Assembly (NCBI RefSeq): GCF_000012885.1
Contig: NC_007498.2
Span: 248,001 to 312,000 of the forward strand
Origin: Syntrophotalea carbinolica DSM 2380
Lineage (GTDB): Bacteria; Desulfobacterota; Desulfuromonadia; Desulfuromonadales; Syntrophotaleaceae
DNA length: 64,000 bases
Direction of reading: 5' to 3'
Positions within the stretch are counted from its first letter, which is position 1. The number at the start of each line of letters is the position of its first letter. Made by a program: the position numbers and the translations under genes. This document shows positions 42,261 through 50,347 of the stretch, one piece after another. Under the pieces are notes generated by a model. It did no database searches and was not told the origin of the DNA. It saw nothing but the letters and a program-made list of their open reading frames with translations.

Positions 42261-43593
42261 AGATTGGATTGCGGGCAAGCTCGGGGTAACGGGTAAGCCG
42301 GTCGAGCTTATGGAACGTTTACGAATTCGGCAGCTGGAACTGCTGAACGCGACTCTTGCCCACGCTGCGCGGCATAGCCCTTTTTACCGTCGGCGCCTGG
42401 GGGACTGCCGACCGTTGGTTTCTCTGTCCGGACTCGCCGACCTGCCCTTTACGACCTCAGCCGACCTGTCCGAGCAGGGTCTGCAAATGCTGGCGGTTTC
42501 CCAGGGGGAAATCAAGCGGATCGTGACGCTACGCAGTTCCGGTACCACCGGGCAGGCCAAACGGGTCTATTTCACGCGTTCCGATCTGGAATATACCAAG
42601 GCGTTTTTCCGTTGCGGTATGTCTCGTATGTTGCAACCGGGCCAGCGTGTGCTTGTGCTGCTGCCGGGGGAGTTACCGGACAGCGCCGGTCGCTTGCTGG
42701 CGGATGCCCTGCAGCAACAGGGTATTTCCTGCCATGTGGCAGGCCTGGTTAGCGATCCGGGTGCCATAGCGGCGTTGTTGGTCGAAGAACCCTTTGACTG
42801 CGTCGTAGGTATCCCGGTGCAGGTCCTGGGTGTGGTGCGCCATCCCCTGGCGGCGGAGGTGCCGACGCATCGTATCGGCAGTGTTTTCCTGACTTCCGAT
42901 TATGTTCCTTCGGCGTTGGTTGGGGAGATCCGCAGGGTGTGGGGGTGTCCGGCCGTGAACCACTACGGCATGACGGAGCTGGGCCTGACGTGCGGCGTGG
43001 AGTGCCATGCTCTGGACGGATACCATTTGCGGGAGCCTGACTTGTATTTCGAGGTCGTCGACCCCGTCTCGGGAGCTGCGTTGCGGGCGGGGGAAACAGG
43101 GGAAGTGGTGGTTACGACCTTGACCCGTCTCGGCATGCCTCTGATTCGTTATCGTACCGGCGATCTTGCCAGATTCATGGCGGAGCCTTGCCCCTGCGGC
43201 AGCGTGCTGCCGCGACTGGGTAAGGTGCAGGGGCGCCTGGCGGCGCGGGTCGATCTCGGCGGGCTTTTGAAGCCGTGTATGTCCGATCTCGACGAAGCCC
43301 TGTTCAGCCTGCGCGGTCTGCTGAACTTTCGTGCCGTATTGACCATGCTGGATACCGACCGAAGCACACTGCAACTGATGATTGAAACCTTGCCGGGCGC
43401 CGAGCGGCGGACCCGGGATCATGTCGATCGGCGTTTGCCGACCATTCCGGCCTTGAGGGCGGCGGTCGCCGCCGGACGCCTGGTTTTGCAGCCAACGGTG
43501 CTGGCCGATGCCCCCCTGTCGGTTTCCGCGACCGTTAAGCGTATTATTGAACAACCTCAAAAGGAGAATGCCAACCTTGAAACAGCTTGTTAA
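42241..43593 (+). CDS. AMP-dependent CoA-ligase-like adenylating enzyme (DVU_1553-like)
   Basis: 450 residues, phenylacetate-CoA-ligase type. ATP loop LRSSGTTGQAKRVYF near residue 98, NHYGMTELGLTCG, the hinge motif LIRYRTGDLARF and the Cys-rich CPCGSVLPRLGKVQGR seen in PaaK-like enzymes. Such enzymes activate a carboxylate as an acyl-AMP and often transfer it to CoA. It could activate an acid made by the aldehyde oxidoreductase, but its fixed place among cofactor genes suggests a role in maturation. It overlaps the end of the radical SAM gene and the start of xdhC. Confidence 0.85.
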   Translation: MRITPLEDWIAGKLGVTGKPVELMERLRIRQLELLNATLAHAARHSPFYRRRLGDCRPLVSLSGLADLPFTTSADLSEQGLQMLAVSQGEIKRIVTLRSSGTTGQAKRVYFTRSDLEYTKAFFRCGMSRMLQPGQRVLVLLPGELPDSAGRLLADALQQQGISCHVAGLVSDPGAIAALLVEEPFDCVVGIPVQVLGVVRHPLAAEVPTHRIGSVFLTSDYVPSALVGEIRRVWGCPAVNHYGMTELGLTCGVECHALDGYHLREPDLYFEVVDPVSGAALRAGETGEVVVTTLTRLGMPLIRYRTGDLARFMAEPCPCGSVLPRLGKVQGRLAARVDLGGLLKPCMSDLDEALFSLRGLLNFRAVLTMLDTDRSTLQLMIETLPGAERRTRDHVDRRLPTIPALRAAVAAGRLVLQPTVLADAPLSVSATVKRIIEQPQKENANLETAC

Positions 43594-44632
43594 GTCGCTT
43601 TGCGGGTTCCTCGATGCCGGTGAGGATCTGGCTGTCGCGACCATCCTTACCCGTAGCGGTTCGGCACCTCGCACTGCCGGTACCAAAATGATCATTCGGG
43701 CCAACGGCGAAATCTGCGGTACCATTGGTGGCGGCCTGGTGGAGGCTCGTGCTCAGGCGACTGCGCCCGAGATTTTCGCAACCCATCAATCTCGTACTTT
43801 TGTCTTCGATATGACCGGTGACGATGCCGATAGCATGGATATGATCTGCGGCGGCGAAGTCGAAATTTTGCTGGAATATGTACCGGCCTGCGAGGAAAAC
43901 CGCATTGTGTTCGATGCCTGGCAGGAGGCATTGCAGACCGGGCGCAAGTGTCTGCTGGTCACCCCCTTGCCGACGGAAAATCCGCAGTCCCCCCTGCAAA
44001 GATGCCTTCTGCACGCCGATAGCACATGCTTCGGCCCGGTACCCCTGCCGGAGGAAATCCGGAAGGGGTTGCTCGAGGCAACCCGCAACTGCCGTTATCC
44101 TACGCTGCTGCAAGTAGCCGGAGGACAGTTTTTCGTCGAACCGAGCTTCGTGCCGGCGACCCTGTTCCTGTTTGGCGCGGGGCACGTCTGCCAGCCGACC
44201 GCGGCTTTGGCCACCATGGTCGGATTCAACACCGTGGTTTTCGATGATCGTGCCGAATTCGCCAATCGTCAGCGGTTTCCCAGGGCCGACGAGATTGTCG
44301 TGGTGCCATCCTATGAGGACTGCATGGCCAATCTGGATATCGACAGCCATAGCTATCTGGTCATTGTCAGCCGCGGTCATCGCCATGATCAAAGCCTGCT
44401 GCGGCAGGCCGTGCAAACCGATGCCGGTTACATCGGCATGATCGGCAGTCGCGGCAAGCGTGACAAGATTTACCATAACCTGGAAGCCGAAGGCATCTCC
44501 CGGGAGACCCTGGATAAGGTTTATTCGCCTATCGGTACCGCAATCGATGCCGAAACTCCGCAGGAAATTGCCGTCAGCATTGTCGGCGAACTGATCAAAG
44601 TTCGCGCGGCCCTTCAGCGGAACCATGACTGA
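43568..44632 (+). CDS. xdhC: XdhC-family molybdenum cofactor insertion/sulfuration protein
   Basis: 354 residues. N-terminal XdhC/CoxI domain (ATILTRSGSAPRTAGTKMII, CGTIGGGLVEARA) and C-terminal Rossmann domain (LFLFGAGHVCQPTAAL, VIVSRGHRHDQSLLRQAV, YIGMIGSRGKRDKI). XdhC proteins bind molybdenum cofactor, help its sulfuration and insert it into xanthine-oxidase-family enzymes, so the client here is the aldehyde oxidoreductase. AAGGAG lies close before the ATG. It overlaps both neighbours. Confidence 0.93.
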   Translation: MPTLKQLVKSLCGFLDAGEDLAVATILTRSGSAPRTAGTKMIIRANGEICGTIGGGLVEARAQATAPEIFATHQSRTFVFDMTGDDADSMDMICGGEVEILLEYVPACEENRIVFDAWQEALQTGRKCLLVTPLPTENPQSPLQRCLLHADSTCFGPVPLPEEIRKGLLEATRNCRYPTLLQVAGGQFFVEPSFVPATLFLFGAGHVCQPTAALATMVGFNTVVFDDRAEFANRQRFPRADEIVVVPSYEDCMANLDIDSHSYLVIVSRGHRHDQSLLRQAVQTDAGYIGMIGSRGKRDKIYHNLEAEGISRETLDKVYSPIGTAIDAETPQEIAVSIVGELIKVRAALQRNHD

Positions 44633-45767
44633 GCCGTTAGCCGCCGTTATCCTCTCCGCCGGGTTCTCCTCCCGTATGGGGGATTTCAAGCCGTTGCTGC
44701 GCCTGGGGGAAGAGACCGCGTTGGAGAAATCCGTCAATCTTTTCCGCCGGGCCGGTATTGAGCACCTGCAGGTGATACTCGGTCATCAGGCCGAGCTGTT
44801 GATGCCGCTGGTTGCAAAGCTGGGGGTTGCCCACACCGTCAACCCCCGATATCGGGAGGGCATGTTCACTTCGGTGCAATGCGCCATGCGCCAGCTGCCA
44901 GACAGTATCGGGGCTTTCTTTCTGCTTCCGGTGGATATGCCCCTGGTGCGGGAGCAGACCCTGCAGACCGTGCGGAAGGCCTGGCAAACCAGTGACAAGG
45001 GGATTGTGCATCCGGTGTTCTGGGGCAGGCGCGGGCATCCGCCGTTGATCAGCACAAGTTATCGACAGATGATTCTGGACAGCCGTAGGGAAGGTGGTCT
45101 CAAGGCGCTATTGCTGCCATTTGGCGAAGACAGTATGGAAATCGAAGTGCCCGATGAACATTGTATCCTCGATATGGACAGGCCCCAGGATTATGCCTAC
45201 CTGCGTCATCGCTGGGATCGTTACGCCATGCCATCGTATCGCGAATGCGAGCATTTGCTGGCCCATCACTTTGCCGTTTCCGCCCCCGTGGCGGAGCACT
45301 GCCGGATGGTGGCCCGCGTGGCTCTGACGCTGGCGGTGCGTTTGAACAGGGCAGGCCTGCCCATGGATCGGGAACAATTGCAGGCCGCCGGCCTGCTGCA
45401 CGATTGCTGTCGTCAGTATCCGGACCATGCGATTGTCGCCGCCAGAGCCTTGCAGGAACTCGGTTTTCCAAAGATCGCTGAACTGGTTGCTACGCATATG
45501 GAAATCGTGCCATCGGCGAGTAGCGACCCGTCTCCGCACGAGGTGCTGTACCTGGCGGACAAACTTGTTGCAGGGCCGCATTTGGTAAGCCTCGATGATC
45601 GGTTTGCCGCCAAACGGATACGTTTTGCCGATCAGGCATCTGCTCTTGCGGCGGTCGAGCGGCGCCAGGGAATCGCCCAGCGAATACTGGAAAAATGCGA
45701 AAACAGGTTACGGCAATCTCTTGCGGACGTACTGGCTCCCGATGCACTGGAAGCGTTGAAAGGATAA
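44625..45767 (+). CDS. MocA-like nucleotidyltransferase fused to an HD domain (DVU_1551-like)
   Basis: 380 residues. The N-terminal ~200 are a MobA/MocA-type nucleotidyltransferase: VILSAGFSSRMGDFKPLLRL, YREGMFTSVQCAM, LLPVDMPLV and WGRRGHPPLIS. MocA adds CMP to molybdopterin to give the dinucleotide used by this enzyme family. The C-terminal ~170 form an HD phosphohydrolase domain (HCRMVARVAL, LLHDCCRQYPDHA). The fusion suggests that nucleotide addition and removal or control are linked. It overlaps xdhC by eight bases. Confidence 0.9.
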   Translation: MTEPLAAVILSAGFSSRMGDFKPLLRLGEETALEKSVNLFRRAGIEHLQVILGHQAELLMPLVAKLGVAHTVNPRYREGMFTSVQCAMRQLPDSIGAFFLLPVDMPLVREQTLQTVRKAWQTSDKGIVHPVFWGRRGHPPLISTSYRQMILDSRREGGLKALLLPFGEDSMEIEVPDEHCILDMDRPQDYAYLRHRWDRYAMPSYRECEHLLAHHFAVSAPVAEHCRMVARVALTLAVRLNRAGLPMDREQLQAAGLLHDCCRQYPDHAIVAARALQELGFPKIAELVATHMEIVPSASSDPSPHEVLYLADKLVAGPHLVSLDDRFAAKRIRFADQASALAAVERRQGIAQRILEKCENRLRQSLADVLAPDALEALKG

Positions 45768-45779
45768 GCGTTAACTCCC

Positions 45780-46451
45780 ATGCCATATTCCGACCATAAA
45801 TGTTGCACTCTCTACCTGGTTCGGCATGGAGATTCCCGCCAGGACAAGCTCAAACGCTATATCGGTCAGTGCGACCCGCCGCTTAATCCGCGCGGTCGTG
45901 CCCAGGCCAGATTTCTGCGGTTGCAATTGGCCGATATCGACTTGCACCGCGTCTATTGCAGTGATCTGCGGCGCTGCCGGGAAACCGCCCGCATCGTGGC
46001 AGGCGGAAGAGGCCTAAGAGTGCGATCCCTGAGAGCCTTGCGGGAGATCGCATTGGGGCGCTGGGAGGGGTTGCCCGTGGCGGAGGTTCAGCGTCGGTTC
46101 CCCGGAGAATACGAGCGCCGGGGCAAGGAGATGATGACCTACAGGCCGCCCGACGGGGAAAGTTTTTCCGATCTTCAGGCGCGTGTCGTACCGGCGTTTC
46201 TGGATATCCTTAGCCGCGAATCCGGACATGTTCTCATGGTCGGGCATGCGGGTGTCAACCGCGCGATCCTGTGTCATCTACAGAAACGTCCCCTCGCAGA
46301 GCTGTTTCGCATCCCTCAAACCTACGCTGGCCTCAACATCATTCAGCGCCACGGTGACAGCATCGTCGTGCGCGCCGTGAATATTCCCCCCGAGTTGTCC
46401 GGTTGGTCGTCATTGGCCGAGGTACCTTTGGGGAGCAGGGCCGGATGGTGA
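45780..46451 (+). CDS. Histidine phosphatase family protein (CobC-like)
   Basis: 223 residues with the phosphohistidine RHG motif at 15-17 (YLVRHGDSRQDK), PPLNPRGRAQARFL, the second-site LREIALGRWEG and a later His in VLMVGHAGVNRAI. It resembles alpha-ribazole phosphatase (CobC) and phosphoglycerate mutases. No cobalamin genes are near; its place after the MocA-HD fusion suggests dephosphorylation of a nucleotide or cofactor intermediate. Confidence 0.85.
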   Translation: MPYSDHKCCTLYLVRHGDSRQDKLKRYIGQCDPPLNPRGRAQARFLRLQLADIDLHRVYCSDLRRCRETARIVAGGRGLRVRSLRALREIALGRWEGLPVAEVQRRFPGEYERRGKEMMTYRPPDGESFSDLQARVVPAFLDILSRESGHVLMVGHAGVNRAILCHLQKRPLAELFRIPQTYAGLNIIQRHGDSIVVRAVNIPPELSGWSSLAEVPLGSRAGW

Positions 46452-46543
46452 AAAGGAGATATTGTTGCGGATGCTGGTGTCTGTTGTCTGGCGGGCCGAG
46501 CATCGCTTCGAAATGACTGCTCATCAAGGGAACCTTCGCGCTC

Positions 46544-47245
46544 ATGATCACACCTATCGTCTTGTCCATAAAGGTTGCATTGCTGGCTGTGAGTATCGAT
46601 GCCGTACTGGGTACCTTGCTGGCGCGTGCTCTGGCACGCAGGAGCTTCCCCGGCAAAAATCTGGTCGAATCCTGCATCATGCTGCCCATGGTGCTGCCGC
46701 CAACGGTTCTGGGCTATGGTCTGCTTATACTGCTTGGCAAGCGTGGTTTGTTGGGGCGTCTGTTGCAGGAGATGTTCGGTCTGCAGATCGTGTTTACCTG
46801 GTGGGCCGCCATCGTGGCTGCGGCGGTGGTTTCCTTTCCCCTGATGTATCAAAGCGCCAAAGCCGCGTTTTGCAGTGTCGATGTTTCCCTGGAACAGGCC
46901 GCCCGCACTCTGGGCTCCGGGGAAGGCCGGGTTTTTCTGCGTGTCACTCTGCCCCTTGCTTATCCCGGGCTGCTTGCGGGGTTGGTATTGGCGTTTGCCA
47001 GAGCTTTGGGCGAGTTCGGCGCAACATTGATGATTGCGGGCAATATTCCGGGGAAGACCCAGACCATCCCGCTGGCCATCTATTTTGCGGTGGAAACCGG
47101 CGACAATCAGCTGGCAAGAAATCTGGTGCTGGCCATTACAGTCATGGCTTTCGGGGCTTTATTCTGGCTGAACAGCTGGTCGAAAAAGAAACTTCAAACC
47201 CTGCAACAGGGAGGCGATGTGCGTGTTAAAAGCAGCCATAGTTAA
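46544..47245 (+). CDS. modB: Molybdate ABC transporter permease
   Basis: 233 residues, about five membrane helices. Starts as typical ModB (PIVLSIKVALLAVSIDAVLG), then LPMVLPPTVLGYGLL and the EAA-loop region RTLGSGEGRVFLRVTLPLAYPG, ending near RALGEFGATLMIAGN. Forms the membrane channel for molybdate or tungstate. Its end overlaps modC by 29 bases. Confidence 0.93.
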   Translation: MITPIVLSIKVALLAVSIDAVLGTLLARALARRSFPGKNLVESCIMLPMVLPPTVLGYGLLILLGKRGLLGRLLQEMFGLQIVFTWWAAIVAAAVVSFPLMYQSAKAAFCSVDVSLEQAARTLGSGEGRVFLRVTLPLAYPGLLAGLVLAFARALGEFGATLMIAGNIPGKTQTIPLAIYFAVETGDNQLARNLVLAITVMAFGALFWLNSWSKKKLQTLQQGGDVRVKSSHS

Positions 47246-47924
47246 AAAATTCCCGACCTTCGCCATAGAGGCCGAATTGGCTTTTGAACAGGGTATTCTG
47301 GTGTTGTTCGGTCCTTCGGGGTGCGGCAAAACCACCCTTCTAAACTGTCTGGCCGGCCTGCAAAAACCGAGCGAAGGGCAGATTTCCCTGGGCGAAAGGG
47401 TTTTCTTCAGTTCCGCGAAAAAGATCAATGTGCCGGCACGTCTGCGGCGCATCGGGTATGTTTTCCAGGATTATGCATTGTTTCCCCACATGACGGTCAA
47501 GGACAATGCACTGTATGGAATCCCGTCAGGGGCCTGCCGCTGGGTGGAAAAGGGCGCAGAGGCCATCTCGGTGTGCGAAGTGCTCGACATGCTTCGCATA
47601 ACGCATCTGCAACAGCGCTATCCGGGCCAGCTGTCCGGTGGTGAGAAACAAAGAGTCGCTTTGGCCAGGGCACTTATGATGGCGCCGGATCTGTTGTTGC
47701 TGGATGAGCCGCTGTCCGCTATCGATTCCGGGACCCGGCAGGCGCTTCAACAGGAATTAAAAAAAATTCAGCGTACCTGGAACATTCCGTTTGTCCTGGT
47801 GACCCATAGCCGCAAGGAAATGGATGCACTGGCCGATGAAGTGGTTTTCCTCAAGGAGGGTAAGTCCGCGGCATCCACCACCTGGGCATTGCCTGTCGGT
47901 TGTACCACAGGTCAGTGGATCTGA
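47217..47924 (+). CDS. modC: Molybdate ABC transporter ATP-binding protein, short form
   Basis: 235 residues. Walker A GPSGCGKTT, Q-loop YVFQDYALFPHMTV, signature LSGGEKQRVALARAL, Walker B LLLLDEPLSAID and switch His in LVTHSRKEMDAL. It stops soon after the ATPase domain and lacks the C-terminal MOP (TOBE) domain that makes typical ModC about 350 residues, so feedback through that domain is absent. A small GTGCCC/GGGCAC hairpin (47926-47941) follows the stop. The ATG follows GGGAGGCG. Confidence 0.93.
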   Translation: MCVLKAAIVKKFPTFAIEAELAFEQGILVLFGPSGCGKTTLLNCLAGLQKPSEGQISLGERVFFSSAKKINVPARLRRIGYVFQDYALFPHMTVKDNALYGIPSGACRWVEKGAEAISVCEVLDMLRITHLQQRYPGQLSGGEKQRVALARALMMAPDLLLLDEPLSAIDSGTRQALQQELKKIQRTWNIPFVLVTHSRKEMDALADEVVFLKEGKSAASTTWALPVGCTTGQWI

Positions 47925-48013
47925 TGTGCCCTGGCGGGCACGGGGGGGAACCGTTATCCGTTGTGTTAACAAGGCAGTCTTGCAAAAAATAGCTATCTGA
48001 AAGGAACCGTGTC

Positions 48014-48760
48014 ATGGATTTACTGCAACAGGCCCAGATTAAATTGGCGACTCTCTGCGATGCTCACCAGCTGGATAAAAACAGCTGTGTTACGGTCAGG
48101 GTTCTTACGCCCGACGAGGCCATCGGTGCCAACGCGGATAAGGATTTCGTCATAAAAAAAGGTAAGGAACGGGTCATCGAGGCTTGCTGGAACGGCATAT
48201 GCGGCCAGGCTTTTACGGATCAACCCCATGATTGGCAGGGCCGCCTGGACCAACTGTTGGCTATGGATCTGGACAGCGCCGACCAGCGGGCCGTATTCAC
48301 TGCAGGGTTGAATGCCGTATTGCGCGGGATCGAGCAGGCGGACGGAACCATTCACTGTAAAGACGACGAACCGGCGCAGTGCGGGGAGGAATTCACCCTG
48401 CAGCTGCATCGGCGTTTTGGCGTAAAACGTTTCGGCATGATCGGGTTGCAGCCCGCCATTCTCGATGCCATGGTGGAGGGCTTCGGTTCTGTGAGGACGC
48501 GCGTGGTGGATCTCAACGCGGACAATATCGGGCACAAGCGTTGCGATGTGATGGTCTGGGATGGTGAAAAGGATCTCGACAAACTCATCGAGTGGTGCGA
48601 GGTGGGCGTTGCCACCGGTTCCACGGTTGTTAACGGCAGTATCGATCAATTGCGGGAGAAATTCGAAGAGGCCGGAAAACCCCTGGTGTTTTTCGGTAAT
48701 ACCATTTCCGGCGTTGCTTCGCTGATGAATCTGGAGCGGATTTGCCCCTTCGCCCACTGA
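48014..48760 (+). CDS. DUF364-type protein (putative metal-chelate handling)
   Basis: 248 residues. The C-terminal half has the DUF364 look: RFGVKRFGMIGLQPAILDAM, CDVMVWDGEKDLDKLIEWC, then VGVATGSTVVNGSIDQLREKF and LVFFGNTISGVASLMNLERI. The family occurs beside metal-transport and molybdenum genes and has been called heavy-metal chelatase-like, without a proven reaction. It sits between modBC and modA, so a molybdate- or cofactor-linked role is likely. GAAAGGAACC precedes the ATG. Confidence 0.75.
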   Translation: MDLLQQAQIKLATLCDAHQLDKNSCVTVRVLTPDEAIGANADKDFVIKKGKERVIEACWNGICGQAFTDQPHDWQGRLDQLLAMDLDSADQRAVFTAGLNAVLRGIEQADGTIHCKDDEPAQCGEEFTLQLHRRFGVKRFGMIGLQPAILDAMVEGFGSVRTRVVDLNADNIGHKRCDVMVWDGEKDLDKLIEWCEVGVATGSTVVNGSIDQLREKFEEAGKPLVFFGNTISGVASLMNLERICPFAH

Positions 48761-48800
48761 ACAAAAGGGGGGCTCGGCCTATCTTACGGGAAATCGCGTC

Positions 48801-49070
48801 ATGATCAACGATGATGAACTCATAGCGTTGTTTAACGCACCGACACGGGTGTTAAAAGCGGAGAAAGTGTTGCGCAAAGCCGGGCTTCCATGCCGTCTGA
48901 TCCCGGCCCCGCGCGAGGTGGCCGAAGGGTGTGCGCTGGCTTTGCGGTTTAACGTCTCCGAACAGGACGCGATCCTCGCGGAACTCCACCGCCAGGCGCT
49001 GCAGCCCCGAAGAACCTATCGAAAGCAGGACGGATATTTCCATCTGATTCCCCTTAAACAGGATCCCTGA
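48801..49070 (+). CDS. DUF3343-type small protein
   Basis: 89 residues: DDELIALFNAPTRVLKAEKV, LRKAGLPCRLIPAPREVAEG, CALALRFNVSEQDAILAEL. This pattern (hydrophobic strand, Cys loop, PxPRE) matches DUF3343, a small putative Se/S-carrier-like family encoded beside selenium and cysteine-desulfurase genes. It is followed at 35 bp by just such an aminotransferase-type gene. Confidence 0.8.
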   Translation: MINDDELIALFNAPTRVLKAEKVLRKAGLPCRLIPAPREVAEGCALALRFNVSEQDAILAELHRQALQPRRTYRKQDGYFHLIPLKQDP

Positions 49071-49105
49071 ACCGATCATTCCTGCCAATTTTGCCGGAGG
49101 GAAAT

Positions 49106-50308
49106 ATGGCCATTTATCTGGATAACGCCGCCACCACCTTCCCCAAACCCGAAAGCGTCTACCGCGCCATCGATTTTACCTTTCGTAATCTGGGCGTCAG
49201 CCCGGGGCGAGGCAGCTATCAGTTTTCTCTGGAAGCGGGACATCTGGTGCTGGATGTCCGGGAAACCGTTGCCGAGTTTTTCGGTATCGAGGATGCTTCA
49301 CGTGTGGTGTTTTACGCCAATGCCACCGAGGCTATCAACGTGGCCTTGTTCGGGCTATTGCAGCCAGGCGATCGGGTCATTACCTCGACCATAGAGCATA
49401 ATGCCGTCAGCCGTCCCCTGCACGCCCTGGCGCGGCACGGCGTCGAGTTGATTCGGGTTTCACCCGATGCCGACGGGCGTATTCCGCCTGAAGCCATTCG
49501 CGAAGCCGCATGCCGTGCAGCGGGGCCGATTCGCATGGTGGTTCTCAGTCACTGTTCCAATGTCACCGGAGTTGTTCAACCCATCGAGGAGATCGGTCGC
49601 TGGTGTCGCAGCGAAGGAATCGTGTTTATGGTCGACGCGGCGCAAAGCGCCGGCGTACTGCCCATCGATGTGGAAACCATGGGCATCGATCTGCTGGCGG
49701 TACCGGGCCATAAATGCCTGCTGGGACCGCCGGGAACGGCGATTCTCTACGTCGGCCCCGAGCTTCACCTGAAACCGCTGCTATGGGGGGGCACCGGCGG
49801 CAATTCCATGTCGCCGCTGATGCCGGATGCCTTGCCTGAACGGTTGGAAAGCGGCACCCTCAACACACCTGCACTGGCCGGCTTGCTCGCCGGTATCGAA
49901 TTTGTGTCCCGAACCGGCCTGCAACAGATTCATCTTCATAAGACGAGCTTGTTAAAGCGGCTGCTGCGCGGGTTGCATAACCTGCCCGGTATCCGGTGTT
50001 ATCCTCATGCCGGAGCGCAGCATGGGGGAGGGGTGTTGTCTTTCAATGTGGAGGGTCGTGATCCGGCGGAAATCGGTTTTTTGCTCGATGATGTGTATGG
50101 CATCTGCGTACGTACCGGGCTGCACTGCGCCCCCGATGCCCATCGCAGTATCGGAACCTTGCCCAGCGGCACCATCCGCGTCAGCCCCGGTGTGTTTAAT
50201 ACCGACAAAGATATCGATGCCTTGCTTGGGGCTCTGAATGACATGCTCGGGAACCGGCGCCGGGTGGGAGCCGGTTGCCGGAACCACCGCACCCCGTTTT
50301 TCCCATAA
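49106..50308 (+). CDS. Cysteine desulfurase-like protein (class V aminotransferase)
   Basis: 400 residues, PLP-dependent. IYLDNAATTFPKPESVY at the start, LSHCSNVTGVVQPIEEI, the PLP Lys at about residue 203 in VPGHKCLLGPPG, and the active-site Cys loop TGLHCAPDAHRSIG. It matches the subgroup (EF2568-like) often found with DUF3343 and selenium-dependent molybdenum hydroxylase genes, which supplies sulfur or selenium. It could provide the terminal Mo ligand for the aldehyde oxidoreductase with XdhC. GGAGGGAAAT precedes the ATG. Confidence 0.9.
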   Translation: MAIYLDNAATTFPKPESVYRAIDFTFRNLGVSPGRGSYQFSLEAGHLVLDVRETVAEFFGIEDASRVVFYANATEAINVALFGLLQPGDRVITSTIEHNAVSRPLHALARHGVELIRVSPDADGRIPPEAIREAACRAAGPIRMVVLSHCSNVTGVVQPIEEIGRWCRSEGIVFMVDAAQSAGVLPIDVETMGIDLLAVPGHKCLLGPPGTAILYVGPELHLKPLLWGGTGGNSMSPLMPDALPERLESGTLNTPALAGLLAGIEFVSRTGLQQIHLHKTSLLKRLLRGLHNLPGIRCYPHAGAQHGGGVLSFNVEGRDPAEIGFLLDDVYGICVRTGLHCAPDAHRSIGTLPSGTIRVSPGVFNTDKDIDALLGALNDMLGNRRRVGAGCRNHRTPFFP

Positions 50309-50347
50309 TGATGCGCAATATCTATCGCCATTGAGGAGGGATTCATC

